Notes under the pieces: model-generated
What the model was told of the DNA's origin: nothing
Databases searched by the model: none
The model's input: only the letters and a program-made list of their open reading frames with translations
Position numbers and translations under genes: made by a program
Origin: JACKHO01 sp041398745
GTDB lineage: Bacteria; Planctomycetota; Planctomycetia; Planctomycetales; Planctomycetaceae
Direction: 5' to 3'
Assembly (NCBI GenBank): GCA_041398745.1
Contig: JAWKUB010000003.1
Location: 310,001-374,000, forward strand
Length of the DNA stretch: 64,000 nucleotides
In this document: in pieces, positions 36,388 through 45,868 of the stretch
How positions within the stretch are numbered: position 1 is the first letter of the stretch
How the letters are laid out: every line of letters begins with the position of its first letter

Positions 36388-37216
36388 AGTTTGTGGATTC
36401 GCTCTTCAGAATACCACAGACAAGCGTTGTCAGTTTGGGTTCGGCCTCATTGGCAATCGCAATGATTTCGGAAACCACGGCCGGCTTGAGCGCGTCGGGC
36501 AGGCACATGTCGGTCACCACTGACAGGCCGACCGTTCGCAGACCCGCATGCACCGCCACAATGACTTCCGGGATGGTCGACATTCCCACGACATCGGCGC
36601 CAATTTGACGGAGGAAGCGGTACTCAGCACGTGTTTCCAGGTTCGGGCCAGAAATGGCAACCATGACACCGCGGTGAGCAACAATGTCATTCTTGCGAGC
36701 CAAATCGAGTGCGATGTCACCCAAAGCACGATCATACGGAGCGCACATATCTGGGAAACGGGGACCGAGGCGGTCGTCGTTGATTCCAATGAGAGGATTG
36801 TCGCCCATCAGATTAATATGGTCGTCAATGACCATAATGTCGCCGCACGCGTAGTTGGGGTTCATTCCACCAACGGCGTTCGAGACGACCATCAGCTCTG
36901 CGCCGAGGGCTTTGAAAATGCGAACCGGCAGCGTAATTTGCTTGAGCGGGTAGCCTTCATACATGTGAAAGCGACCTTCCATCGCCATCACAGACAGGCC
37001 TTCCAGCTGCCCACACACCAGCCGACCACGGTGGCTGGTTGCTGTCGACTTCAGGAAATGTGGGATCTCTTCGTAGTCAAAGGTGGCCTCAACATCGATT
37101 TTTTCGACGAGGCTTCCCAGACCAGTTCCTAAAATAATTCCGGCATGCGGCGTTTTGTCCCACTTGGACTTAATGACGTCGCAGGCTTCCTGAATTTGGT
37201 CGTGCAGTTCGAGCAT
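36386..37216 (-). CDS. punA: Purine nucleoside phosphorylase, class I
   Basis: 276 residues, as in trimeric PNP. The N-terminal GIILGTGLGSLVEKI region binds phosphate, HRGRLVCGQLEG and VVSNAVGGMNPNYACGDIMV form the purine-binding site, and MSTIPEVIVAVHAGLRTVG is the family signature. It splits inosine and guanosine to base plus ribose 1-phosphate in purine salvage. Starts at ATG 37216, with only a weak purine-rich site upstream. Downstream on the same strand comes a dispersed repeat and then trpE. The zinc-ribbon gene lies 25 bases upstream. Confidence 0.93.
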   Translation of the reverse strand: MLELHDQIQEACDVIKSKWDKTPHAGIILGTGLGSLVEKIDVEATFDYEEIPHFLKSTATSHRGRLVCGQLEGLSVMAMEGRFHMYEGYPLKQITLPVRIFKALGAELMVVSNAVGGMNPNYACGDIMVIDDHINLMGDNPLIGINDDRLGPRFPDMCAPYDRALGDIALDLARKNDIVAHRGVMVAISGPNLETRAEYRFLRQIGADVVGMSTIPEVIVAVHAGLRTVGLSVVTDMCLPDALKPAVVSEIIAIANEAEPKLTTLVCGILKSESTN

Positions 37217-37241
37217 TTGGACTGAACTTCTTTGCTGACAA

Positions 37242-37370
37242 TTACTGCAGTTTCTTTGAGCAACGTTTGCAGCGGACCTTCTTGCCCTTGTTGGGAATTA
37301 CGGCGCTGCACTTGGGGCAGCGAGCCGTCTTGCGGGCAATTTTGGCCTTGGTTCGGGGACGCAAAACCAT
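37242..37370 (-). CDS. 42-residue zinc-ribbon protein, ribosomal-like
   Basis: An ATG at 37370 with AGGAG in GTTCAGGAGTTACTACA upstream opens a 42-residue frame: MVLRPRTKAKIARKTARCPK, then KCSAVIPNKGKKVRCKRC and SKKLQ. Two CxxC pairs (CPKC and CKRC) 15 residues apart make a zinc ribbon, and about a third of the residues are Lys or Arg, much like small ribosomal proteins such as L40e or bacterial L32/L33 analogues. Its own leader is a 377-base gap. Probably a ribosome or RNA-associated protein (inferred). Confidence 0.75.
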   Translation of the reverse strand: MVLRPRTKAKIARKTARCPKCSAVIPNKGKKVRCKRCSKKLQ

Positions 37371-37747
37371 TGTAGTAACTCCTGAACTCGTTTTATCTTA
37401 AAGCAAATACGAAGGTGTCCCGCAGGGGTATCCCGGGACGACACCTGTGCTAAGCAGGGGAGCGGCCGCCGAGGCGGAATCTGGCAGGATACCTATCCTT
37501 TTGGCGAGATTCAATTGAATTGCCCGTTTTCAGCATGCCGGAGCCTCAACATTGTACGTTTTGTGCCATCTGGACTGGATGTGTTCCGACTGATGACGCC
37601 AGAGCCTCAGTTTCAGTGGCCCATGCATCAGAAAATGTTGACGGGTTGATCAATATTCCTGCTGACAACATGACAATGGTCCCGGTCGCTCGGTAACATA
37701 CCCAGCCCCCTCGGAAGACCCACCAGGAACCAGAAGTAACGTCGGCC
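37371..37747. other. Divergent intergenic region with a GC hairpin
   Basis: 377 bases with no protein frame I can support. A palindrome at 37412-37443 (GGTGTCCCGCAGGG... CGGGACGACACC) sits upstream of the zinc-ribbon gene and downstream of the start point of transcription toward the MoxR gene. It could be a leader structure or a terminator-like hairpin. No tRNA or known riboswitch seen. Confidence 0.5.
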
Positions 37748-38812
37748 ATGAGCGATTCACTCGACCTGCCAGAAGAGAACCTCGAAGAAAAAGAAGCCCA
37801 GGCAATTCGTGGACTGGCGAACGCCTACGCCCGCATGCGGGAAGAAATCGGCAAGGTCATTATTGGCCAGTCGGAAGTGGTTGACGAATTGCTCATCGCA
37901 CTGTTCAGCCGCGGACACTGCCTGCTGGTGGGGGTTCCGGGACTGGCCAAGACGCTGCTTGTGAGCACGGTGTCCCGCATTTTGCAGTTGTCGTTCCGTC
38001 GCATTCAGTTCACGCCAGACCTCATGCCTTCGGACATTACGGGTACGGATGTGCTGCAGGATGACCCGGAAACAGGGCGCCGGACATTCCAGTTCATGCA
38101 GGGGCCGCTCTTTACCCACATGTTGCTGGCCGACGAAATCAACCGTACGCCTCCAAAAACCCAGGCCGCTTTGCTGGAAGCGATGCAGGAACGGCACGTC
38201 ACCGTTGGTTCCAGCACGTATCGGCTCCCCTCTCCGTTCTTCGTGCTCGCCACGCAAAACCCCATTGAGCAGGAAGGAACCTACCCGCTCCCGGAAGCAC
38301 AGCTCGACCGCTTCATGTTCAACATTGTCGTCAAGTATCCCACGGCGGCTGAAGAACTAAGAATTCTCAAACAAACGACTGGTTCCCATGAACCCGAACT
38401 GAAACCCGCACTGACGGGACAGCAAATTCTGGCCCTGCAGGAAGTCGTGCGGAAGGTTCCGGTCGCTGAACACGTCTTTGAATACGCCCGCGACCTTGTT
38501 CGATCAACCCGACCGAACGAAGAAGGGGCCAGCGATTTCGCCAAGAAGTACCTGTCATGGGGTGCTGGTCCCCGTGCCGGGCAGTATCTCATCCTCGGTG
38601 CCAAGGCCCGGGCAGTTCTGAGCGGACGCTTCCACGTCACGACAGATGACGTCAAATCCGTCGCCCTGCCGGTATTGCGCCACCGCATTCTCACCACCTT
38701 CCAGGCCGACAGCGAAGGCATCACACCCGATCAAGTCATCCAGCAGCTGCTCTCCAAGGTGCCCGTCAACGTGAAAGAACGAGCGAAGCAAATCGCCACC
38801 GGTGCCAAGTAG
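37748..38812 (+). CDS. MoxR-family AAA+ ATPase
   Basis: 354 residues. Walker A-like GVPGLAKTLLVSTVS at about 63-77 (Gly-Leu-Ala-Lys variant typical of MoxR), Walker B LLADEINRTPPKTQAALLEA, sensor 1 VLATQNPIEQEGTYPLPEAQ, and the arginine-rich FILG region GAGPRAGQYLILGAKARAVL. MoxR ATPases help mature or insert partner proteins, generally with a DUF58/vWA protein. The DUF58 gene of this window is at 21826, 15 kb away. Downstream lies the UvrC-like gene, with 97 bases between. Confidence 0.9.
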   Translation: MSDSLDLPEENLEEKEAQAIRGLANAYARMREEIGKVIIGQSEVVDELLIALFSRGHCLLVGVPGLAKTLLVSTVSRILQLSFRRIQFTPDLMPSDITGTDVLQDDPETGRRTFQFMQGPLFTHMLLADEINRTPPKTQAALLEAMQERHVTVGSSTYRLPSPFFVLATQNPIEQEGTYPLPEAQLDRFMFNIVVKYPTAAEELRILKQTTGSHEPELKPALTGQQILALQEVVRKVPVAEHVFEYARDLVRSTRPNEEGASDFAKKYLSWGAGPRAGQYLILGAKARAVLSGRFHVTTDDVKSVALPVLRHRILTTFQADSEGITPDQVIQQLLSKVPVNVKERAKQIATGAK

Positions 38813-38909
38813 CTGGAATGCCGCTGAAGTGACAATGAAATCTTGAGTCACTTCTGGGAGAGGTCTACTATCCAAGCGTAGTCGGCATCGTAGACCTTGG
38901 GAGTGACAA

Positions 38910-40091
38910 ATGGCTCGGAAAAAGCAGAAAGCGGCGTTTGACGTCGATGGCTTTTGCCGAGAGTTTGCTGAGTCACCCCACTCGGCAGGATGCATTGACG
39001 CATCCCTTGTTCCACTCGAAGGAAACAAACGGGCCAGGCGCGATTTGGTGCGAGGCGCATGCCCCGAAACGCCAGGCGTCTACGGGTTCGTCAATTCAGA
39101 AAATCACCTGATTTACGTAGGCATGTCGCGGCATTTGCGGAACCGTGTCTCGTCATACTTCAGTACTGGTCGACGCACCAAAGAGACGCGGGTTGGTCGC
39201 CGCGGAGCATATTTCCTCTGGCAGCCGGCAGTGCATCCGCTCATTGCACGTCTGCGGGAACTCGAACTCATTCGGCGGTTCACTCCGGCATTAAACGTCG
39301 AGGGGCATCCCTGGCGCATGCGTGAGGCGTATGTTGTTCTCAAACAAGGAGAAGCTGGTCATTTCGAGCTGAAGACCGACCCTGCCGGGGATTTCGCAGC
39401 CGTCTGGGGCCCCATTCCGATGAATCGAGCCAATCGGGAGGCGGTTGAAGAACTGAATCGCTATTTCGGCCTGCGGGACTGCCCGTCATCGACGCCCATG
39501 AACTTCTCAGATGACGGAATTGAGGTCATCGACTCCCGGATTTCGTGCATCAGGGCCGACACGGCCTCCTGTCTGGCTCCCTGCATTGGCAACTGCTCAC
39601 GTGCCGAGTACGCCAAGGCCATTCGAACGGCCTCGCGGTTTCTCGAAGGGAAAACGACCAAAGTCATCGATGAACTAAACAAGAAAATGCAGGAGGCGAG
39701 CCAGCAGCAACGGTTTGAGCGGGCAACGCGATATCGCAACTCGGTTCAGGCCCTGGAACGACTCGACATGTTCCTCCGCAAGTTTCACGACTGGCGGGAA
39801 GAGGCAACATTCGTCTACCCGGTCGATGATGGCGGCCAGGTGGGAAAACGCTGGCTGGTCGTCGTGCGCGGTGTCATTCAGTGCATTCTGTCACCTCAGA
39901 CGGCAGCGGAAACCCGGAAAACTCTGGAGCAAATCCTCGCTGCCCCCCACGCGTTTCCAATTGATCCCAGAACCAACCAGTTCCAATCGGCCCGTGTCGT
40001 CCACAAGTGGTTCCGCAAGTACCCCGACGAAGCCAAAAACACGCTGACCCTCAAGCAGGCCATCGCCCGCTGTCGCCGGAAGGTTGCGTAG
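38910..40091 (+). CDS. UvrC-like GIY-YIG protein lacking the C-terminal nuclease
   Basis: 393 residues. The GIY-YIG nuclease signature TPGVYGFVNSENHLIYVGMS is at about 53-71, with the following Arg and Glu (LRELELIRRFTPALN). Four Cys residues (RDC, ISC, ASCLAPC) match the iron-sulfur site of UvrC, then a UVR helix region (VIDELNKKMQEASQQQRFER). The RNase H-like nuclease and the HhH domain of full UvrC (about 600 residues) are absent; the frame ends cleanly. It could be a Cho-like 3' incision helper or a regulatory relative. The neighbours do not help. Confidence 0.83.
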   Translation: MARKKQKAAFDVDGFCREFAESPHSAGCIDASLVPLEGNKRARRDLVRGACPETPGVYGFVNSENHLIYVGMSRHLRNRVSSYFSTGRRTKETRVGRRGAYFLWQPAVHPLIARLRELELIRRFTPALNVEGHPWRMREAYVVLKQGEAGHFELKTDPAGDFAAVWGPIPMNRANREAVEELNRYFGLRDCPSSTPMNFSDDGIEVIDSRISCIRADTASCLAPCIGNCSRAEYAKAIRTASRFLEGKTTKVIDELNKKMQEASQQQRFERATRYRNSVQALERLDMFLRKFHDWREEATFVYPVDDGGQVGKRWLVVVRGVIQCILSPQTAAETRKTLEQILAAPHAFPIDPRTNQFQSARVVHKWFRKYPDEAKNTLTLKQAIARCRRKVA

Positions 40092-40109
40092 CCATGTACG
40101 TAGGCCAAC

Positions 40110-41075
40110 TCACCGCTCGACGAATTCTCCATCGCGCCAAATGTATGTGGCGCTGCTATTGTCGACCTCGAAAACTCGAAACCAGTCCCCTTCCTGGAAG
40201 TCCAGAGACTCGACAGTGAATTGTTTGGGATCAATTCCTGTATTAATTCGAACCTCGCTGAGTTGGAACTTTTCATCGCTGAATAACTCACCCTTACGAA
40301 GATGCTCATGATGGATTTGGTGTGGCCAGTAAAACCCATCGTCACATGGTTTCCAGTCACTCGCCGTAGTTCGGTGAAGGCTACCTTTCGATTCGAGTTC
40401 CACCATCAAGACGCGGTGGTCGAGTGATACGATTGTTCGCGAAACCAATCCGTCTCTTGGGCGCCGCAGTGTAACTTCCACGGCATGCTGTGTTTCCCAC
40501 AGGACAGGCTTTGATGAATACTGTATGTCCTCCCCGGACATGGTCATGACATCCTCAATGCCATACCTCGATAGAAATGCATCTCCCAATGCGAACAGCC
40601 CCAATAAGTGCCACTTCCTGACTCGTAAACTGTCGGCGGAAAGCTTCTCGCAGGGCGTTGACGTAGAAATGATGGGAGCGCCATTTGCCAGACGTACGGG
40701 GAAATAGCGAATGCAGCGGTCTGGCCGCAGTATGAGGACACTGCGCATACCTTCTGCGAGTTGCTCCGGTTTGCCTTCCAGTATGCCAAAATGATTGTCC
40801 GTCGCTTCGTCGACGCGCCAGTGCGTTGCATTCCAGTCAACGGTGTAATTGACGTGCATCTGTGGCCCGCGGGGCGACTTACCAGTGCGATCAATATGTG
40901 CGTGGAATTCGCGAATGCTTTGCAGCCGACGAATAACTCCCTGGCGAATTTCCTGGATCTCTGGTGGGATGTCGTCAGCCATCGTGCACTGTGGCCTTCC
41001 CAGAGCGAGAATGACCGAAATTGCCAAGAAAAAGCTGGCCTCCTGGACGAAGGAGAAAGCTGGTCGTTTGCCCAT
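40110..41075 (-). CDS. Exported hypothetical protein, possibly LolA-like
   Basis: 321 residues with an N-terminal hydrophobic segment (ASFFLAISVILALGRPQC) consistent with a signal peptide. The body has alternating beta strands (VNYTVDWNATHWRVDE, SVLILRPDRCIRYFPV, TIVSLDHRVLMVELESKG) that recall lipoprotein carrier or planctomycete beta-sandwich proteins, but no signature is decisive. It converges with the UvrC-like gene, 18 bases away. Function unknown. Confidence 0.6.
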   Translation of the reverse strand: MGKRPAFSFVQEASFFLAISVILALGRPQCTMADDIPPEIQEIRQGVIRRLQSIREFHAHIDRTGKSPRGPQMHVNYTVDWNATHWRVDEATDNHFGILEGKPEQLAEGMRSVLILRPDRCIRYFPVRLANGAPIISTSTPCEKLSADSLRVRKWHLLGLFALGDAFLSRYGIEDVMTMSGEDIQYSSKPVLWETQHAVEVTLRRPRDGLVSRTIVSLDHRVLMVELESKGSLHRTTASDWKPCDDGFYWPHQIHHEHLRKGELFSDEKFQLSEVRINTGIDPKQFTVESLDFQEGDWFRVFEVDNSSATYIWRDGEFVER

Positions 41076-41287
41076 GTGACACCCTCAGAAATACGCCTGT
41101 ACCACTCAGATTCGTTCCAGTATCGCCTGAAGTGCTGGATTCTACAATCAGATGAATCAAATCTGGTGCATTCGTCGTTTCGACGCTGAGAAATCTCGCC
41201 CGGTCGGTTCACCGTCTGGGGCGGAATTCCCTACGATGTGGCACGTTCAGGAATTTTCTGTCGATCGAATTTCGAAAAGCATCCCCC

Positions 41288-44194
41288 ATGAACCTCTGGG
41301 AAATCCAAATCCATCCTGTCGACCGCACCGCCCCTCAGGCAGATCGGGAAGGGGCACGTGTCACGGCCGAGGCGCATCTGCGAGGATTGGAAACCGTTGT
41401 CCCGGTCAGTTCGGCCCGGTCGTACCTCATTGAAGGGGATTTGAGCCGCGAAGACGTGGAACGGGTTGCCGTGCCGTTCCTGGTTGACTCGGTCATCGAA
41501 ATCGGGAACGTGCAGCAAATCCCGGAGTCGGCAGAGAACGAAACACTCCCCGGCCAGTTGTTGAACGTGCTGTTCAAACCTGGCGTCACCGACAACGTGG
41601 GTGAAACGGCGCTTAAAGGCCTGCAGAGCCTGGGAGTTTCAGTTTCGCGCGTGGCCACGTGTCGTAAGTACTGGGTAAATGCATCGGCCAGCAGCGACGA
41701 AGTGGAACGCTTCGCGTCACGCGTCCTGTCGAACGACGCCATCGAACACGTCCTGTCCGGGCCACTTCAAATCAAGAGTTTGACACTCGGCACCGAATAC
41801 GAATTCGAATTGCGGCACACGTCCATTCGCAATCTCTCCGACGCTGAACTGATGACGCTTTCCAAAGAGGGGCAACTCTATTTGCAACTCGCGGAAATGC
41901 AGACCATTCAGAAGTTCTTTGTTGATTTGGGCCGCGAACCGACCGACATCGAACTCGAAACGCTGGCCCAAACGTGGAGCGAACACTGCTCCCACAAAAC
42001 GCTGGCTGGCCGCATTGCTTACCGCGACGAGAATGGCGAGCGTCGTTTCGAAAACATGCTGAAGGAAACCGTGTTCGCCGCCACGCAGACACTCCGCAAG
42101 CAGTGGGGCGATGAAGACTGGTGCGTCAGCGTCTTCAAAGACAACGCCGGTGTTGTAACGTTCGACGACGAGTACGACGTCTGCTTCAAAGTCGAAACAC
42201 ACAATCACCCCTCGGCGCTGGAACCGTACGGCGGTGCCAATACCGGACTCGGCGGCGTCATCCGCGATCCGCTTGGCACAGGCATGGGAGCCAAACCGGT
42301 CTGCAACACAGACGTGTTCTGCTTTGCTCCACCAGAAACTCCCTACGACTCACTTCCGCCGGGAACTCTGCATCCTCGCACGGTGATGCGTGGTGTGGTC
42401 TCAGGCGTGCGTGACTACGGCAACCGCATGGGCATCCCGACGGTTAACGGCGCCGTGTATTTCGACGACCGTTATCTCGGCAACCCGCTCGTCTACTGCG
42501 GCAACGTCGCCATGATCCCGCGTGGCAAGAGTGAGAAGGAAGTCATCCCTGGCGACTACATCGTGGCCGTCGGTGGAAGGACCGGACGTGACGGAATTCA
42601 CGGCGCGACATTCTCCTCCGCTGAATTGACGGAAGAGAGCGAAAGCCTTTCGGGCGGTGCGGTGCAAATCGGGAATGCCATCACTGAAAAAATGGTCATG
42701 GACGTCCTGCTCGAAGCACGCGACCGCAACCTTTACAACGCTGTTACTGATTGCGGTGCCGGCGGCTTCAGCAGTGCAGTCGGCGAAATGGGGGAAGAGT
42801 CGGGTGCGGAAGTCTGGCTCGACAAAGCACCGCTCAAGTACAGCGGATTAAGCTACACGGAAATCTGGATCAGTGAAGCTCAGGAACGCATGGTGCTGTC
42901 TGTCGGACCGCATCAGTGGGAAGAGTTCCACGCGCTCTGTGCGTCCGAAGGTGTGGAAGCGACCATCATCGGCAAGTACACCGACACCGAACGACTGGTT
43001 CTGAAGTACGGCGACGTCGAAGTCGGTAACTTGCCGATGTCGCTGCTGCATGACGGACGACCACCCGTTGTGCGCGAAGCCGTCTTCCAGCCGAAGGCCG
43101 CACCTGCTGCCTCGTCGAATGGAGCCGTCGTTTCGCCCCAGGAGGCATTGCTCAAGATTCTTGCCTCGCACAATGTCGCGTCGAAAGAATGGATCATCCG
43201 ACAGTACGACCACGAAGTGCAGGCGGGGAGTGTCATTAAACCGTTGGTTGGCATCGCCAATGATGGCCCCTCCGATGCAGCGGTCATTCGACCGCGACTG
43301 ACGTCCAAGCGAGGACTGGTCATTTCGTGTGGCATGAATCCTCACTTTGGTGATCACGACCCCTACTGGATGGCCGCCTCAGCTATTGATGAAGCGATGC
43401 GCAACTGCGTCGCCGTCGGTGCTGATCCCCAGAAAATCGCCATCTTGGACAACTTCTGCTGGGGCAACACAGAGCGGGCCGAAACACTGGGATCGCTCGT
43501 GCGTGCGGCACTGGCGTGTCACGACGTGGCCATTGCGTTTGGGACACCGTTCATCAGCGGGAAAGATTCACTCAACAACGAATTCCGCTATCAGGACAAT
43601 AGCGGCAACGATCAACTCATCAGCATCCCGCCGTCGCTGCTTATTAGTGCCTTGGGGCAGGTGGACGACATTGAGTCGTGCGTCACCATGGACCTCAAGT
43701 GCTCCGGCAACCTGCTCTACCAAATCGGCCAAACACATGCCGAGTTTGGCGGCAGTCACTACAACCTCGTGACGAAGCGGCAGGGAGGCGAGGTGCCTCG
43801 GGTCGACCTGGAACAGGCTCCGAAGACATTTGCTCTGGTGCACCAGGCCATTTCGGCGGGTGCCATTCGCAGTTGCCACGACATCAGCGAAGGTGGACTT
43901 GCGGCCGCCGTGGCGGAAATGGCATTTGCCGGCGGACTCGGAGTCGAGGTCAGTCTCGCAGCGTTCGGAAAAATGGACGAAACCGCCGTGCTCTTCTCGG
44001 AGAGTAACACCCGGTTCGTGGTGGAAGTGGAGCCAGAACAGGAAGCCGAGTTCCTCAGCATTGTCCCGCATGCCACCAAACTGGGGCAGGTTGTTGAATC
44101 ATCTGTGGTGAACGTGAAGAGCATGGACGGAAACAATTTGATTTCCGTTTCGCTGAGTGAATTGAAAGCCGCATGGCAGCGGCCGTTCATGTAA
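41288..44194 (+). CDS. purL: Phosphoribosylformylglycinamidine synthase, PurS-PurL fusion
   Basis: 968 residues. The N-terminal 165 contain two PurS-like alpha/beta repeats (about 1-80 and 88-165), the second with GVTDNVGETALKGLQSLGVS. The PurL body follows: QTWSEHCSHKTL, ETHNHPSALEPYGGANTGLG, TDCGAGGFSSAVGEMGEESG, FAHGGL-type motifs replaced by VHQAISAGAIRSCHDISEGG. The ATP-binding GMNPHFGDHDPYW is present. There is no glutaminase domain, so a separate PurQ is needed. It makes FGAM in purine synthesis. The start is ATG 41288; the gene is followed 158 bases later by fumC. Confidence 0.93.
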   Translation: MNLWEIQIHPVDRTAPQADREGARVTAEAHLRGLETVVPVSSARSYLIEGDLSREDVERVAVPFLVDSVIEIGNVQQIPESAENETLPGQLLNVLFKPGVTDNVGETALKGLQSLGVSVSRVATCRKYWVNASASSDEVERFASRVLSNDAIEHVLSGPLQIKSLTLGTEYEFELRHTSIRNLSDAELMTLSKEGQLYLQLAEMQTIQKFFVDLGREPTDIELETLAQTWSEHCSHKTLAGRIAYRDENGERRFENMLKETVFAATQTLRKQWGDEDWCVSVFKDNAGVVTFDDEYDVCFKVETHNHPSALEPYGGANTGLGGVIRDPLGTGMGAKPVCNTDVFCFAPPETPYDSLPPGTLHPRTVMRGVVSGVRDYGNRMGIPTVNGAVYFDDRYLGNPLVYCGNVAMIPRGKSEKEVIPGDYIVAVGGRTGRDGIHGATFSSAELTEESESLSGGAVQIGNAITEKMVMDVLLEARDRNLYNAVTDCGAGGFSSAVGEMGEESGAEVWLDKAPLKYSGLSYTEIWISEAQERMVLSVGPHQWEEFHALCASEGVEATIIGKYTDTERLVLKYGDVEVGNLPMSLLHDGRPPVVREAVFQPKAAPAASSNGAVVSPQEALLKILASHNVASKEWIIRQYDHEVQAGSVIKPLVGIANDGPSDAAVIRPRLTSKRGLVISCGMNPHFGDHDPYWMAASAIDEAMRNCVAVGADPQKIAILDNFCWGNTERAETLGSLVRAALACHDVAIAFGTPFISGKDSLNNEFRYQDNSGNDQLISIPPSLLISALGQVDDIESCVTMDLKCSGNLLYQIGQTHAEFGGSHYNLVTKRQGGEVPRVDLEQAPKTFALVHQAISAGAIRSCHDISEGGLAAAVAEMAFAGGLGVEVSLAAFGKMDETAVLFSESNTRFVVEVEPEQEAEFLSIVPHATKLGQVVESSVVNVKSMDGNNLISVSLSELKAAWQRPFM

Positions 44195-44352
44195 TGGAAT
44201 GATTGAGAAAAAGAATACGAGTTGGATAGGCAAGCCTGCTGACTCGTTGGGTTGAGATGGTTGAATGTGGCTTTGCCACGGTTGAGATAGTTGAGAATTA
44301 CGCAGAGCAAGTCGAACATTACTCGCAATGCAATCAGATTGGTGGAAGACTC

Positions 44353-45777
44353 ATGAGTGAATTTCGCATTGAAAAAGATTCCATGGGGGAAGTTCAAGTT
44401 CCCGCAAAGGCCTACTACGGCGCCCAGACTCAGCGGGCCGTGGAGAACTTCCCTGTCTCGGGATGGCCACTCCACTCCGGCTTGATCCGGGCGATGGGGC
44501 TCACCAAGTTTGCGTGCGCGACGGCGAACCACGAACTCGGTAAGCTGACAGGCACTGGCAAAAATCCCCTCGATGAAAGCCAGGTGAAAGTGTTGCTCGC
44601 AGCGGCGAAAGAAGTGTCGCAGGGGCAGTTCGATGACCAGTTCCCCATCGACGTCTTTCAGACCGGTTCGGGGACATCGAGCAACATGAACTGCAACGAG
44701 GTCATTGCCAACCGTGCAATTGAACTGCACGGGGGTGACCGCTTCGCCGCCGCGAAGCCCATTCATCCCAACGACCACGTCAACATGGGGCAGAGCACCA
44801 ACGACACGTTCCCCACGGCCATTCACGTTGCGGTAGCCATTGCTATTCAGGAAGACCTCATCCCGGCACTGAAACGCTTCGCTGCCTCCCTGGCTGCCAA
44901 GGCAGAAGCCTGGGATCAAATCATCAAAATCGGACGCACGCACCTCGCCGACGCCACGCCATTGCGACTCGGTCAAGAATTCGGTGGCCTCGCACGCCAA
45001 CTGGAAATGTCGGTCGAACGTGCGCAGCGTGCGTTGAACGCCGTTCTGGAACTTCCGGTCGGTGGTACGGCAGTCGGTAGCGGAATCAACACGCATCCCG
45101 AATTCGGTGGCCGCGTGGCGAAAGTGCTGGCCGAACAAACGGGCATTGCGTTCGTGGAAGCCGTCAATCATTTCGAGGCAAATGCCCAACGCGATGGGCT
45201 GGTCGAATGCCACGGTCAACTGAAGACCATTGCTTCAACGTTGTTCAACGTCTCAAACAACATTCGCTGGCTGGGGTCTGGCCCACGCTGCGGATTCTAC
45301 GAAGTCAAACTTCCAGATCGTCAGCCGGGCAGTTCGATTATGCCCGGCAAGGTGAACCCGGTCATGTGCGAAAGCATGATGCAGGTCGCCGCCCGTGTCA
45401 TGGGGAATGATGGCTGCATTACCGCCAGTGGTGCGGCAGGTGGCCAGTTCCAGCTCAACATTATGATGCCTGTCATGGGACAAACGACACTGGAGAGCAT
45501 TATGCTCCTGGCCAATGTCTCCAACGCTTTTGTTGAGTTCTGCTCCGATGACATGGAAGCCAACGAAGAAGCCTGCGAAGCCGGCGTCGAGAAGAGCCTC
45601 TCGATGGTGACCAGCCTGAATCCTCACATTGGATACGAAAAAGCTTCGGCTCTGGCCAAAGAAGCGTTCAAGAGCGGCAAAACTATTCGAGAACTGTGCA
45701 CCGAACAGAACATCCTACCTCCTGATGTCCTTAAGGAAGCACTCGACCCCATGAGCATGACGGAGCCTCAGGCTTAA
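44353..45777 (+). CDS. fumC: Fumarate hydratase class II
   Basis: 474 residues from the ATG at 44353, as usual for FumC. Signature motifs: EKDSMGEVQVPAKAYYGAQT, TGSGTSSNMNCNEVIANRA, STNDTFPTAIH, IGRTHLADATPLRLGQEF and GSSIMPGKVNPVMCES, the catalytic Ser loop. It interconverts fumarate and malate in the TCA cycle. The alternative aspartase fold is excluded by the IMPGKVNP loop and GRTH/D residues. The upstream frame extends to 44257 but lacks similarity. glcE follows. Confidence 0.95.
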   Translation: MSEFRIEKDSMGEVQVPAKAYYGAQTQRAVENFPVSGWPLHSGLIRAMGLTKFACATANHELGKLTGTGKNPLDESQVKVLLAAAKEVSQGQFDDQFPIDVFQTGSGTSSNMNCNEVIANRAIELHGGDRFAAAKPIHPNDHVNMGQSTNDTFPTAIHVAVAIAIQEDLIPALKRFAASLAAKAEAWDQIIKIGRTHLADATPLRLGQEFGGLARQLEMSVERAQRALNAVLELPVGGTAVGSGINTHPEFGGRVAKVLAEQTGIAFVEAVNHFEANAQRDGLVECHGQLKTIASTLFNVSNNIRWLGSGPRCGFYEVKLPDRQPGSSIMPGKVNPVMCESMMQVAARVMGNDGCITASGAAGGQFQLNIMMPVMGQTTLESIMLLANVSNAFVEFCSDDMEANEEACEAGVEKSLSMVTSLNPHIGYEKASALAKEAFKSGKTIRELCTEQNILPPDVLKEALDPMSMTEPQA

Positions 45778-45868
45778 TCTCTGTTGAACTGACTAACAGG
45801 AGCCCCTTGATTGTTGTGTTGCCCTTGATTGTTTTCTGAAAGGGCGGAAAGGTTGCCCGGCAGTGACT

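Noticed and set aside
37371..37747. A riboswitch or tRNA in the gap between the zinc-ribbon and MoxR genes
   Set aside because: Only a simple GC hairpin is visible; I could not match a tRNA cloverleaf or a known riboswitch core.
43759..45219. A 486-codon minus-strand open frame across the end of purL and the start of fumC
   Set aside because: It is antisense to two firmly identified enzymes and crosses their boundary; no domain is seen.
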